Source of the DNA: Colocasia esculenta
Lineage: Eukaryota > Streptophyta > Magnoliopsida > Alismatales > Araceae
Length of the DNA stretch: 64,000 nucleotides
NCBI GenBank assembly: GCA_014218235.1
Contig: CM024760.1
Coordinates: forward strand, 13,682,049 to 13,746,048
Direction: 5' to 3'
Under the pieces are notes generated by a model. It did no database searches. It saw only the letters and a list, made by a program, of their open reading frames with translations, and was not told the DNA's origin. This document shows, piece by piece, positions 31,831 through 43,690 of this stretch. The position numbers and the translations under genes were made by a program. How positions within the stretch are numbered: position 1 is the stretch's first letter; each line of letters opens with the position of its first letter.

Positions 31831-32846
31831 TGAACAGATTTCTTTCATCAGGTAATTCTCTGTCTTACTTTCTTTTCTTGCAAATAAGTAGGGGGGATAG
31901 GTAGAATAAACATGCATTCATATCCCCACCATTGTTTCATTTTCTTTCTTGAGCTTGTACATATGCAAATAAAAATTTCACAATGTTTCATCTTTGAATA
32001 AAAATGTGTGGCATTGCGCTACCGCAGACTATGTGTCTGATCTTTAACCATTAAAATGTTGTGGTTGTCACACTCCTTTGCAAACATCCATGTTAGATAG
32101 CATCTAGTAAATGATTACATGTACTTCTTGTCTACCTTATGTAAGGATTTATGGCAATAAGTTTTCATACACACACTACACAGCCACTTAGACTAGCTGA
32201 ACCCGAATGTAGCAAATTTGTCAAGGCTAGTAGGAGAGAGGTGATTGGTTTTCTCCCCTCCATTAAGTGAATTGTGAAGGAAGTGAAGGTATGCGATCAA
32301 GGAACCTGACTGTTCATCCTTCCGTAAAGAGAAAAAGGAAGAAAAATCAAAAGCAAAAGCAAAAGAAAATAATCCATGAAAAATGCCCCGGATCTGAGTA
32401 AAGTTGGACTCGCTACTCTTGAAAAGTGATGGGTTGTGCAGCATTGTGGTTGAAAAAGAAATAAAGAAATTCTGAGTGCACAAAGTGCAAATAAAGGGGC
32501 AAAGTCTCCAACTCAGAGAAATAATCCTCAAGGAAGATGAGCAGAATGGAACTAAGAGAAACAACCCGATCTGACTGAGCAAGGATCTTATTCCACAATT
32601 CTTTTCTTCTCCCTCGAATTAATCTAATCTCAATTACTAGCTGAGGCAGAGAAGCTTCAGAAGGGCTGATGTGAACTCTTAAGTGAGCTACCAATTGTGC
32701 ACTATTTTTTGCCATAAACCCTTACAATTAGGAAAGACATATCTCTACATTAATCTTTTACATAATGGCTGGTTAGCATGAGATATTACATATTCTAGTC
32801 CTATATTTTGAGTAACTTTTATTGCTAAGGGACTAGCAATATTCAA
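31831..32846. other. 3' non-coding region of element E
   Basis: About 1 kb without a convincing gene. It includes an A-rich stretch (32325-32380). The env-like ORF found in some Athila members is absent or has decayed beyond recognition. Confidence 0.6.
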
Positions 32847-32857
32847 GTAGGGGGGAG
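32847..32857 (+). other. Polypurine tract of element E
   Basis: AGTAGGGGGGA... immediately before the LTR start TGATAACGTCAT at 32858. Confidence 0.8.
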
Positions 32858-35608
32858 TGATAACGTCATAATTTTTGTGTTAAAGTTCATACATTTAGTT
32901 AAATTTAGATATCATTTGGTTATAAATAAGATGCAATTTGATTTTAATTCTCATTTATCATCCATTAATAGGTTTTCGAGTATATTATTAAATAATTTGA
33001 TAGAATACACTAGTTAGATTTTCATTTAATAAAGACGATGTCTTTCAGTTTAACTAATAAGTACAACGTAAATAAATAATTTTTGGTCTTATTATCTTGT
33101 AATATTAGTTTATAAATAAATCAAATTTTAAATAAATCTTAGTTAAACAAATTTGTCTAAACACCATCATGCCACATACCCCCTTTCATAAGTCCATTGC
33201 ACCATCATTGTTCCTTCACCACTTTTGGTCCATTACACCATTTACCCTTCTCTCATCCAACCAGAACTAGCCACATACCCCACTTAACCCTTTCTTATCA
33301 TTTCTTTTCTACCCCATTAGGTGGATGGAAGCAGCTAGAAGAAGAGGCCAGGGCGGCCAGGGCTGAAGGCGGCCAGATCTGGCGCTGGGTGTGCTGCTGG
33401 GCTCGTGTAGGGCGATGGCGATGGAGGCCAGCAAATCTGGCTGGGTTCGGTGCTCAGGCGGCGCTGGGCTGGAGGCGTTGGAGGCATGCGGTGCTGGCGC
33501 TGTGCTGTGCCGGCGAGGCAAGATGGAGGGTTGGCGGTGCGGCTGCGTTGGAAGCTGGCCGGCCAGGTCAGGAGCTGAGGCGCCCAGGTGCGATGGCGGT
33601 TTGGGTGCGATGGTGGAGCTGAGCTGGAAGCGGACCAGCGCCCAGGCAGATCTGAGGTGGCATGCGGCGATGGAAGCTGGTTGGTGTGAAGCAGGACCAA
33701 GGGGCTGGCGGTGCTGCACATCCCGTGCACACTCTGCTGGTGCGTTTGGCGGGCTTCGGTGCAGTGCAGGCGATGGCAAGTTGGCAGATGGCAGCTGAGG
33801 TGGCCGGCTGGCGTGGCCAGATGTGTGCGATGGTGGGCTCGAGCGGCTGGAGGTGCTGGAGCTCGTGTGCAATACCCGTGCAAAGAAAATTTGGGCGGAA
33901 GTGAGGCCACTGTGCAGAGGCGCCTGGAAGCGGGGAGGAGCCTATATAAGGACCTCAGGTCCTCTTCTCTAGGGGGTTGGTTGGTTGGTTGTTTTTTTTT
34001 TTAGATTTCTAGTTTCTTTTTTTTCTGTAATTTTTCTTTGTTTGAGCAGAGCAGTGAGGAAGCGAGTTGGGGGTTTTGGAGGTTTCTTTTGGTTTCTTTG
34101 GTTCGACAGAAGAGTTGTCCATTTCTTTTCTTTTTTTTTTCTGTAGAGCAGAGCAGTGGTTCTGGGGGATTCGAGATTTCAGAAATTCTTCTGTTCTTCA
34201 TCTAGAATTTCTTCCTTTCTTCTATAGATTGTTGATAGAATCAACATTTCCCTTTCCTTTCTTCTGTGCAAGTTTATGAGTTCAGCAATTTTCGTTATAT
34301 TTCTTATGTGCAAGTTTCTGCTATTTCTCTGTGTGGAATTGGTCACATCTTCTTGTTTAGAATTCAATCCAACATCCGGAGATCTACAGCAGCAGGGGTG
34401 CTTCTACTTATATTCTACATCTGAAGAATCCCGAGGGTGTGTACTTCAGAAGATGGTGATTGGGCTGCTGGAAGGGATTCATCATCTTTGCTCTACTGCT
34501 GTGAGGATTGGAGTCTGGGATTCCAAGGGGTTGGCCAGTTAAGTATTTTGGAATTTCTAGTTCAGCATTGGAGATGGTTCGACTGCAGGGGAGGTGGATG
34601 TAGTTGCCATTTTATTCTGTGTTTTCTTCCTCTCCACTGTGAGGATGACAATTACTGTTATTTCTTTTGTTCTTCTGAATTCAACTGCTTCATTTGTTTC
34701 TTCCCGTCTGTGAGGGATTCCAGAGGGTTGGGAGTTCAGGTTTGTGGCTTTGTTCTTGTTTGACAGTTGAGATAGTTTAGTTATTCCATTGTGGGGAATT
34801 CCTTCTTGCTCTGAACAGAGATCACTGCAACAGCAGAGAGGGCCTGGAGAGATTGTGATCCAATTTAATTTTTCATTTCTTTCGTTGGAGTTTTCTATTT
34901 CTTCTGTCTTTTGTGTGAATGGATTGGTTGTGCTGAGGGAGATCAATCTAGTAATTGCTTCTTCCTTGGTTCGACATCTTCTAGAGGGATTCCAAAAGTT
35001 CACATAGTTCAGATTCGTAGATATTCATGAGTTCAGTTCTTATTGCAGCAGAGACTGGATTTGAGTTTATGCAGGATTTTGGAAGTTCTTAGTTTAATTT
35101 TTATTCTCATTCCTATTCTGCAGTGGTAGCATTAGAATTTACTTTAGTAGCAGTAGACTCTTGTCATGAAGTTTCTGTTCACTCCTCTGCTTGAGAAGTT
35201 TGCTGTTGAGATTTTGTTCTGTCATCCTTTCATTTTCTTGAGTTTCAAATCACTTTAAAGTTAGAGTTGCATCTTTGTGCAATCTTAGTTTGATCTCTAT
35301 TTCAGATTTCTGCCCATTTGCTTGATCCCTCAATTGAGAGGGTACAATGATGTTAATTCTCTTTTAATACTCAATTCGGCTTGTCCTTTCATTGTGTTTG
35401 ATCCGTCGAGTTGTGAGGGATTTGATTGGGGATGTTTACAGAATTAATTCAAAACAGTTTCTTAAGTCGAACTTTAGTCAGCCTCCCTGTGGAAATGACC
35501 TGTTCTCACCATTGTGCTAGTTCTCTTTTTGTGATTTTAAATTTGTGAGACAGTTTAGAGGAAGTGCGCATTTGACCTGTGTGAAGAACTCTGGACAACG
35601 AAGATGCA
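32858..35608 (+). repeat. 3' LTR of element E
   Basis: Starts TGATAACGTCAT. The first 450 bp are AT-rich, then a GC-rich island (33330-33960), a TATA box, T-rich DNA, and near the end TCCCTGTGG (35479-35500), an LTR-end motif seen in Athila and Tat elements. The right end is inferred at about 35608 from the point where the RT frame of F starts; exact base uncertain by some 5 bp. Confidence 0.75.
33943..33949 (+). promoter_or_regulatory. TATA box of element E LTR
   Basis: TATATAA within GAGCCTATATAAGG, at the downstream edge of the GC-rich island. Start expected near 33975. Confidence 0.7.
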
Positions 35609-36270
35609 CAGTCAACAATGTCGCGCGTTTCATCATCAAAATTTTTGTCATGGCTCTTTGATACGTGGCCCCGGCATTTCTGAGGCTGAAGGGCATTCTC
35701 GTGTAGTGGAAGATCCCTTTGGGTGACCTGAAGGCAGTGTGCACCCTGTCTTGTTCGGCTATCCATATCTGGTTGTAGCCGGACGACCCATCCATGAATA
35801 ACAAGGCTTCATGTCCGGTGGTAGCATCTATCATCACTTCAGTGATTGGCACTGGAAAGTCATCTTTTGGACAAGCCTTGTTCAGATCTCGAAAATCCAC
35901 ACAGATCCGGATTTGTCCATTCTTCTTTTTGACGGGGACGATGTGCTAACCAGGTGGTATACTGGTTCTCTTCAACAAAGTCTACATCTATTAACTTGTC
36001 CACCTCAGCGCATACTTTGTTGATCAATTCCGGTCTCATCCTTCTAGGAGCTTGCTTGACCGGTTTAGTTTTCGGGTCAATTGCCAAGATGTGCTGCGCC
36101 ACATCGGGACTAAGTCCTAGCATTTCCTTGTAGGTCCAGGCAAAGCAATCCCGGAACTCTTTTAACAGCATGATATATTGCTGCTTCTCTTCTCCTGAGA
36201 TGAGGGCACTTAAGAAGGTCGGCCTGTAATCTTCTTCTGTGCCGAGGTTCACTTCTACCAGCTCGTCGAC
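35609..36270 (-). pseudogene. Reverse transcriptase N-terminal half of element F
   Basis: Begins with EKQQYIMLLKEFRDCFAWTY and SPDVAQHILAIDPKTKPVKQ, continues in a second frame with CVDFRDLNKACPKDDFP, LLFMDGSSGYNQIWIAEQD and FSLRNAGATYQRAMTKI, and then breaks off near 35609. The first catalytic Asp, in FMDGSSGYNQ, is present. The usual VDDxxV catalytic block is missing because element E cuts the gene just before it. A frameshift sits near 35950. Confidence 0.9.
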
Positions 36271-37017
36271 TGTGGCTTGGCCACCGTCTTCAAACTCTTC
36301 TGGTGCCGGCTGGAGGTCTACGAAACCTTCCTCATCAGCTTCCGCTTCCAGCACCTCTATGTACTCTCTTCGCAGGCCTGCAGCTGGCGCATCTTTTTCA
36401 GTCACTTCTGTCCATTGGACCTCTTGGCTTGGATTCAAAGGAACATCCGTTATCGCCTCCTGCTCTCTTATCTCTTCTGAGCTTGCAGAGCCTAACCGCG
36501 TTGCTCCATTGTGTCTGTTTTCTCTAGCTGTCAGGAGTACTTGGGTAGCAAGAGACTCCACGGGAGTGCAGGTGGGGAACGCTGCTGCCCCCGGGAGACT
36601 CATCGTATGCACTCGCAGCCGTTTCCACCATGCCTCTTTCTTCAGGGTAGTCATCATAAACCACCCCTGAAGGGTTCTCTTCTGTTTGGTTGGCTATGCT
36701 GATCATGCCAACGGTATAGCTTTCTCCCAGTGACAACCGAGTCCTGGGTGCTGGGTGATTTTTAACAGGTCCCTGTCCATGTTGGCAGGTACCATAGCTT
36801 TCTGAACATCTCCCTCTGACTAAGGCGCTGCCGAAGAGGGACTTGTTGACTTTCGGCCAGTCTGGCGACTGTATCGGACATGTCTGGGAATCCTATGATT
36901 GGAACCAGGAGATCTCCAGTCTCTTCGGGGATTTTGCAATCATCATCCCTTCTCATTGGTTGCTCTTCAGCCGCGTAGAAGACTGTGAACCTCCTGGGTG
37001 AGCTATCACCATGGTCT
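36271..37017 (-). pseudogene. Protease-RT linker of element F
   Basis: Acidic stretch with no recognised domain, rich in E, D, P and T (EVLEAEADEEGFVDLQPAPE), in at least two frames. Linkers of this kind separate protease and RT in Tat elements; in Ogre members an intron lies here. I see no convincing splice pair. Confidence 0.55.
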
Positions 37018-37790
37018 TCATGCCCTTACTATTTGACAATCTATTTCGGCGGCTAGCTTGGTAAGGCCCTCTGGGACCAGAATGAATTCTCGCCCCTTTT
37101 CGTTTATTTGTGGAGTAGAATCACGCCTGCACTCTGGGGCGTCACATGACTGCACCTCCACCTCTTCTGTTGACGTATGCTGTTCAACAGTGATCCCTGG
37201 CGGTGGTGGTGGGAACCACTCATCATCAGGGATGACTTCTTTTGCTTTCCCCCCTTGAGGGGCTTGAATCTGAGTGTTCCGGTGGAAACCACTCATAAGA
37301 GATGACACTTTCTTTCTTGTTGCCCTTCTCAGGGATTTGGCTTTCCAAGTGCTCCTGATACAGATCAGCATCAAGGAGGTGACACTCATACACTTCGAAT
37401 GGGCAGGCGTTGGCAAAAACCTTTGCTCTTCCCCTCCTTTCACATATTCAATGCACTGGTGTAGCGTTGACGGGACTACTCCGTTTTGATGGAGCCAGGG
37501 CCGACCCAACAAAGCCTTATAAGATGTGCCTGCGTTGATCACGTGAAATTAGACTTTTGTTCTGAAGTCCCCTAGAGTCAAGTCGAGCTCTACGACCCCC
37601 AGAGGTACCTCAAACTTTTGATTGAAGCCCGCTATTCTCACGTCACGGACAGAGGTGAGGGGTACATTGAAATGATATTTCTGGTAAATCTTGTAAGGTA
37701 GGATGTTGACTGCTACTCCTGGATCCACCAAAATTCTATTCAGGGGCAACCCATTCAATTCCCCCCTCATATAGAGTGGTATATGTGTGA
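37018..37790 (-). pseudogene. Protease of element F
   Basis: The active-site region reads RILVDPGVAVNILPYKIYQKY, with D-P-G where the enzyme needs D-G/S/T-G. It continues with VGVVELDLTLGD-like strands and [18 protein letters not shown], the typical Tat protease end. A frameshift lies near 37545. The Pro in the active-site triad makes it probably inactive. Confidence 0.82.
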
Positions 37791-38654
37791 GTTGCCATGG
37801 GGAGAAGCATGTCCTCCGGGGCAAATGTGATGGACGCCGCATCAGCCACGACAGCCTCCACCCGTATCTCTGCAAGGCAGGTCTCATATGGTGCTGGAGC
37901 CTGTAAGGCCGTGATCAGCGCCTTTCTGGTCTCTTCGCTTAACGACAAGATTTCCCAAACACTGAACCGTGTAGGGATCTTCTTTAGTAGCTTGATGATT
38001 CGGTCTTCCGCCCCAACATCATCTAGCTTTGACTTTCTTTTGTCATTTTCACTATTCTTGGCCTGGGGTCTACTGACCAGACTATTTTTTTCATCATCCG
38101 GCTTCTTTTGTGCTACTGGGGGTTTGGGCAATGCCTTTGCCTTCTCTTCTGCGCTAGGAACTCAGCAAAGATGGGACCGTGCCCCCAGTCCCTTCGCTGA
38201 CGTAGAGTCCCGGAGGTGGTGGAACTTGCACCCCTCGAACCTCAGGCTCTGGTATCTCATAAGAGGGTTTCCCCGGAAGATGATGTTTTGGTTTACTAGA
38301 GGGGGGCATCCCCATTTTTTCCAGATCTTGTTGTGAATTCTTGACCTGAAGCCCTGACCTGATTGACTTCATTCGGGGAGGGGTAGAATTCCTCTTCTTC
38401 ATAGTGCTCCCCCAACTTAGCAGGGAGGAGATAGTGTTGCATGAGAGGGTTGCCACCACTTTCTTTTTCCTAGATCTTTTCTTCTTCTTTTTTTGTTTTG
38501 CCGACTCCTGCCCCCAGAACAAATCTTCTTGGGGCTGAGGTGTCTTGCTCGGTAGGTGCCTCCAGGGTCAACTTCTCGAGCTCCTCCCATGGCACATATT
38601 CTTGTAGTCGGACAGGGCGTCTGTTCGGCTGTTCATATTCATCCAATTCATCAA
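37791..38654 (-). pseudogene. gag-protease linker of element F
   Basis: Lys/Arg-rich and Pro-rich segments in several frames (37736-38131, 38154-38522, 38470-38772). No known domain. Confidence 0.5.
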
Positions 38655-41158
38655 TTAACGCTTGTAAGCGCTCGAGTGAAGGGCTGCCCCCTCTGTATAA
38701 TGGGAGAGGCGTTCGACTCTCTTCTGTTGCCGGGACTCCTGGATGACGATCCGGGGCTCTATTGGGTGCCACACCGGGGTGACAGTTGGAACAGGTGGCT
38801 GGAGTGTCACTCCCCGAATGTACATTTTCGGAGCTGGCTTCTCCTCGGGTTTCTTCTTTTTTGTCTTACTGGGTATCTTTTTCCATTCCTCATGTTCCCT
38901 GATTGGGGTGAGGATGAGACTTTTGTAGGTATTCTTCGTGCTGGCCTCGGAGAGCTCTTCTGGTAACTGTTGGTTTATGGAAATCATGTTAGTTCTAGCT
39001 TGTCGGGCAGGCAACTCATGTGGCTGCGGCGGATCAACCATGTAATCCCCTATATGTAGTTCTCCTTTCTTGATCAGAGACTCTACGATGTCTTTGAATA
39101 CATAGCAGTCCTCTAGAGGGTGCCCCAGGATCTGGTGGTACAGACAGTACCAAGGATCATCTTTCTTGGCAGCTTCATCTGGCCTCTTCGGTGTTGGGAG
39201 GGTGACCTTGTTATATCTGATCCCCCAATCAAATAGCACCTTGGTCTTTTACTTGGGGAAGGAGTATGGCTTCCTCATTTGTCTTGGAAAGGGATGACCT
39301 TTCTCTGCTGTTCAGTCTTGCCATCGGAGGACCCGGCCATTGCCTTGCCCCCATCTCCTTCCTTTTCAAATGTTTTGAGGTCCACCGCGTGCACCTCTTT
39401 TCCAGCAGGCTTTTTATCTGCTGACTTGCTCTCTCTGGCTTATGAATGAGGTGGTGGGATATTTTACCAAAAAGGTTTCTATTTCTGCCACCACATTGTT
39501 CAGCTTGTCAAAAGATCGGATTTCCATCCCGATCATTCTTTCTAGTAGCTCCTTTTCAAGTTTTGCTTGCAAGTTGAACAACATCTTCCTGATGGGGAGG
39601 GCGCCTGCATCTATACTGAGGTTCCTCCCAGCTGGATAAAATCCAATGCGGACTCATCATTCTTTTGCCTGGTTGCATAGAGCTCGGCGACTGTCACCTC
39701 CCTCTCAGCAATGTAAAATCTCTCTCTGAATTCTTTTGCATGTCGGTCCAACCAGAGATGGACCCCGCTGGCAGACTGGAATACCACTCGAATGCCAGGC
39801 CTATTAGAGAGGAGCCGAAGAAGTTCAACAGGTAAGATTCATCGGCTGCCAGATCACCCATCACATTAATATAGCATGCGATGTGCTCTTTTGGCGACCC
39901 TCGCCCATTGAATTTATCAAACTTGAGGTTTGGCAATGCCGGGGGCAGCCTCTTCGCAGCATGGTGCGCAGGGTAGGTACCCTATATGCATCAAAGGCCA
40001 TCTGTTCTCCATCGCCCCGCTCGGCGAGTCTCATATCAATCATCTGTTCCAGCATCAATTTACTAATAGTGGTGGGGTCCGCTTACTGAGGGTAGAAGTG
40101 GGCGGCTGGTTGTTTGGTGTATTGATGATAGCCACCGGGTGGACCGGGGGCAGCTCTTGATTTTCAAATTGCTGCTCAGGTATGTGAGCAGGCAAAGACT
40201 GTTGTTGTTGCTGCAGAAGGGACTGTTGCTGTTGCTGCTGTTGGAAGAACTATGGCTGCAGGAGGGTGTACTGGGCCTGTGTCCGTTGTTGCTGGGCTTC
40301 GGCCATAGGTGAATGTTGCGGCTGTTCATTCACTATCCGTACGACAGCACGTGGGCCGAAGCTTCAATTGACCCTACGGTCCCTTGGGGGGTCTCTCCTG
40401 AGCCCTCCACTGCTCGGGATGCATGTCCTCGGTCTCTTTGCCATTGATCTGGCGCTTAAGCTCCGCGATCTCGGCTTGGTATTGCTGCAGCAACTCCATG
40501 ATAGCTGGATCTATAGGTGCAGCAAAGGGAATCTCCTGCGAAGTGCCCCGAGAGTTACTTCTAGCGGTGGTGGCGGAGGTGGAATTTCATCGCTGCCCCC
40601 ACTACCCTGGGCGGTGACCACATTGGCACTGACCGCCATCATTTCTGTCATAGGTAGGTTCTCATGTCCATACGCGGCCGCCAAGGCTGCTGCCGCTGCT
40701 CTTCTCCTGGTGAGGGCACCAGGTCTTTCTGCCAATTCCATCAATTCTTCATTTTCAGCGGGTAGGGCTCCATATCTGCCCCACACACCGGCCATATGGC
40801 AGGAGAAGATTTTAAGGTTCCCATGCCGGTCTTTTTCAACCCTCCGGGAAGGGAAAGTCAATCTTTCAAAAACTGATATCCGGGGTTTGGATCCCCCCGG
40901 CTGCTCATGGTCGTGCTCACAAGGAACATCATTTTCACCTGAACGGCTCTCAGCTTCAGCTTGCGGATCTTCTGCGGCTCTTGATGGTCTCAACCTCTGC
41001 AGAGGAGAGGTGGTGAGGCCGAGTATGTGGTCGTGTGACCCATGGATCTTTCCTCGGCGGCACTGGCGTGCGGCCATAACAACAGATGTCGGTCGACCCC
41101 CTCGAACAGTTGGGATGTGAGCAGATCGGTGCAGCTCCCTTCTCTTGTTTGAAAGCAT
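38655..41158 (-). pseudogene. gag of element F
   Basis: The N-terminal frame (40511-41158) has ISVFERLTFPSRRVEKD, which resembles the SVFDRL motif near the start of Tat gag. The Retrotrans_gag core is at 39694-39936 (FDKFNGRGSPKEHIACYINV, LAFEWYSSLPAGSISGWTDM). A Cys/His segment WYCLYHQILGHPLEDCYVF lies at about 39090-39150. Frameshifts and stops separate the segments. A G/C homopolymer at 41170-41181 lies just upstream. Confidence 0.85.
40195..40262 (-). repeat. Glutamine-coding CAR repeat in gag of element F
   Basis: The run of TTG and CTG triplets on the plus strand encodes two poly-Gln tracts on the minus strand (QQQQQ...SLLQQQQQSL). Length polymorphism is likely. Confidence 0.8.
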
Positions 41159-41319
41159 AGAAGCAGCATAGCCCCCCCCCCCCTTGTTGGACTCTTGTTT
41201 TGAAGCCTCTAGGTGGCCTCTGGCGGTTTGGGGTTCACCGCAATGCTTTTTGGTGCCTCTTCTTCTCTTAGTTCAGCTTCTTCCATTCTATTCTTTTGGA
41301 CCCTTTTTGGCCTCCAAAC

Positions 41320-41822
41320 CTACTTGAACTTGACAGTCTTAGGGGCCATTTTGCCCTTAAAGGTGTTGGCCATTTCTCTTTTCTCTGCCAAAGCTTGAAA
41401 TGAGTTTTTCACGGGCACTGCCGCTGTGACCCGCTCTGGTATGGCTTCAATCTTTTTAGCATGCAGATGGATTCTGAGGTCCCCGGTCCGCACGCTTTTC
41501 CCCGAGGCAGACACACGTGCTCGGCGGGTGACGATGTTTTCAGCTTCTGTCACTTGTTGAGGACATATGTTGGCCTTCTTTCCTTGTTCTTGATGACGGG
41601 GCCATGCTCCACATGGTGAACGTGGCAGCTTAGCTCTTTTGTGATCTCTTTGGCCTTGGCCTGGTGATCGGCTCCAGCTTCGGCCTTCTTTTTGGTCTCC
41701 GGGTGCAAAATGTCGACGAATGCGACCCTGAGAAAATTTGGGAACTCCACCACTGGAGGGAAGCTCCTGAACCTAGTTGGCAAGGCTAGGTAGCCATACT
41801 TGGCATGGTCCTGGATGACCAA
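41320..41822 (-). pseudogene. Unknown ORF upstream of gag in element F
   Basis: Two abutting frames: 41550-41822 (YGYLALPTRFRSFPPVVEFP, PNFLRVAFVDILHPETKKK) and 41320-41553 (basic, with NSFQALAEKREM). I do not recognise the product. Its place between the primer binding site and gag is that of the extra ORF1 of Ogre-type Tat elements, so it may be a decayed version of that. Other possibilities are the true N-terminal extension of gag. Confidence 0.5.
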
Positions 41823-41944
41823 CGGTCGAAGCGCACTCCAGCCATTGCAGTCAGTACCTGTTAGTCAATTCAAAGTAATTATCAATATCAATTCTGTGAG
41901 GCCACATGGCTTTCTATTTCTGGCGAGGAGATGAAGGGAAGTTT

Positions 41945-41963
41945 GGTCCCACAGGGCGTGCCA
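41945..41963 (-). other. Primer binding site of element F
   Basis: Minus strand TGGCACGCCCTGTGGGACC, 3 bp from the LTR end. It is the form seen in Tat/Retand elements and differs from the tRNA-iMet type used by A, B, C, D, G and H. Confidence 0.75.
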
Positions 41964-42572
41964 CGCTGTGGAAATAGAAAAATTTACATTCCTAAGATCT
42001 CTTTAAAATGTGTCTTTATCATGTTTTCTCATGTTTCTCATGGATGCACACGTATTGCTAATCCAAATCCCGTCGAACGCCACTTGAGCAAGAGTGACGT
42101 GAGATGAATCGGCATAATACGCACAGCGCGGGCGTGCCAGCCACCGGAGTGGCAACAGAATGTTCTGCCTCCGAGAGTCGGAGAGCTTTGGGTCTATTGT
42201 GCGCACCGTTTGACTTCGTCAAACGAAGGTGAGGTGTCGGGTCCTAGACCAAAATCCCATCGTTGCCTAAACGCAACGACGTTAATTACACCTCTAAGAG
42301 GGAAGACCCTTGATTAATCGCCAGATTTAGAAAGCCTCATGACCTAAAGCGGAGACATCCGATAGAGGTGCGAAACATAAATTAAATTGAGCCGAGGTGC
42401 CATTAAGCGAAACGAACGCCTATTCAGACTCACTTGATCTTTCGCTCAGCTAATGACCGGGTCTCTTCGCCTATTGACTCATTTACTTCATTTATCACGA
42501 AAAACTTCAATTTGAACCATTGGGTCCATTTGAGAGAGACAAGCAAAAAAAAAAGGGTCTATTTGATCATTC

Positions 42573-42720
42573 GTTGGAAACAATGCCAATTGGTCTTTTG
42601 TTGAAAACAATTTCAATTGAGTCTTTTATTGAAAATAATTTCAATTAGTCTTTTATTGAAAACAATTTCAATTTGAGTCTTTTATTGAAAACAATTTCGA
42701 TTTGAGTCTTTTATCCTGTT
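42573..42720. repeat. Tandem repeat, about 33 bp unit, in LTR of F
   Basis: Four to five degenerate copies of a unit containing GTCTTTTATTGAAAACAATT. Looser copies with GATCTTTTG continue to about 42910. Confidence 0.8.
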
Positions 42721-43032
42721 GCAAAACAGGAGGTGATCTTTTGTCCTTAAAAAAGGGTCAATTTTGCCTTTTTCTCTTTTGTAAAACGTGGGATGATCTT
42801 ATGTATTTTGATCTCCTGAAAAGGGTTCAATTTGATCTTTTACTCTTTTGTGAAGCATGAGATGGTCCTTTGTTGTTTGTTGCTTGAAAAATGTTCAATT
42901 TGATCTTTTGCTTCTTTTTTAGGCATTTAAAACATAGGGTGATTAAATTAATCTCTTGTTTCTTTTATCATGGAAAAGCTTTCAATTTGTCACTTGGTTC
43001 TTTTTGAAACATTTAAAATGAAGCTTGTTCAC

Positions 43033-43690
43033 GATTCGGCGCAGCTGGGCCATTTAGTAGTCACTTGTCAACCGGGGCACACTCGATACGGCGCAGCTCA
43101 GGGACAGCTTTGATTCAGTGCGGCAGACAACAAAAATTGAATCGGCGCAACCCCACTGAAGTGATAGACTTCAATGAATCAGTGCTCGTTTGCAACGTTG
43201 CCAACTCAATTGGAAGCTAATGACCTCTTTTAGGGATTTTGCGCCAACTCAACCCTCGCGGAGAAAATTCGGCAGCATTTCCCCTTATCGTGGCCGATAA
43301 GGAGAAAGCGTAGTACTCATCCACCACAAGTGGAGATGGCACCAAAAGAGGGAGTATACATCGTAAAACGATATAACTCCAATGGCACATGACCCGGATC
43401 CCCCAGGCACGCCTACGGAGATTCGAGCAACATCATGACCAAGCAACCCACGGGACAGATGAACAACATGTAAACCCACCCGTCTGGACATAGACATTAT
43501 ACTGTCCAACCCGGGGGTGTGGATGGGTCTTATATTGAGTCATTGACTGCTGATTGGCTAGTGTCACATTGAGCAATGGTTTTTCTCATGTAACCTCAGC
43601 CATCATGATGCTCACAGGATGTCGAATCGGCGCAGCCCTCCCTGGTCCTGCAAGACTGCAAAGACCAGCACCAGGCCGAATCGGTGCGGG
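43033..43690. repeat. Dispersed GAATCGGCGCAGC motif in LTR of F
   Basis: Copies at 43033, 43085, 43112 (degenerate), 43139, 43624 and 43678. The G+C-rich core GCGCAG stands out in an AT-rich context. Confidence 0.75.

Larger units (their letters stand above)
29081..35608 (+). mobile_element. Ty3/gypsy element E (Athila-like), 3' part
   Basis: Plus strand. RT-RNase H starts at the gap, integrase ends at 31778, then about 1 kb of non-coding DNA, a polypurine tract and a 2.75-kb 3' LTR. The RT motif [27 protein letters not shown], and the post-pol hairpin GGGAGGCAACCC are Athila-type traits as I know them. It seems to interrupt the RT of element F, because the minus-strand RT frame of F breaks off next to the LTR end. 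5' half not visible. Confidence 0.88.

Noticed and set aside
32193..32715. Env-like ORF after pol of element E
   Set aside because: The ORFs here are on the opposite strand to the element and show no domain.
33197..34004. Long overlapping ORFs on both strands (up to 191 codons)
   Set aside because: They lie in the GC-rich part of the LTR of E. Both strands are open because the DNA is poor in stop codons. No domain, and no codon-level sense.
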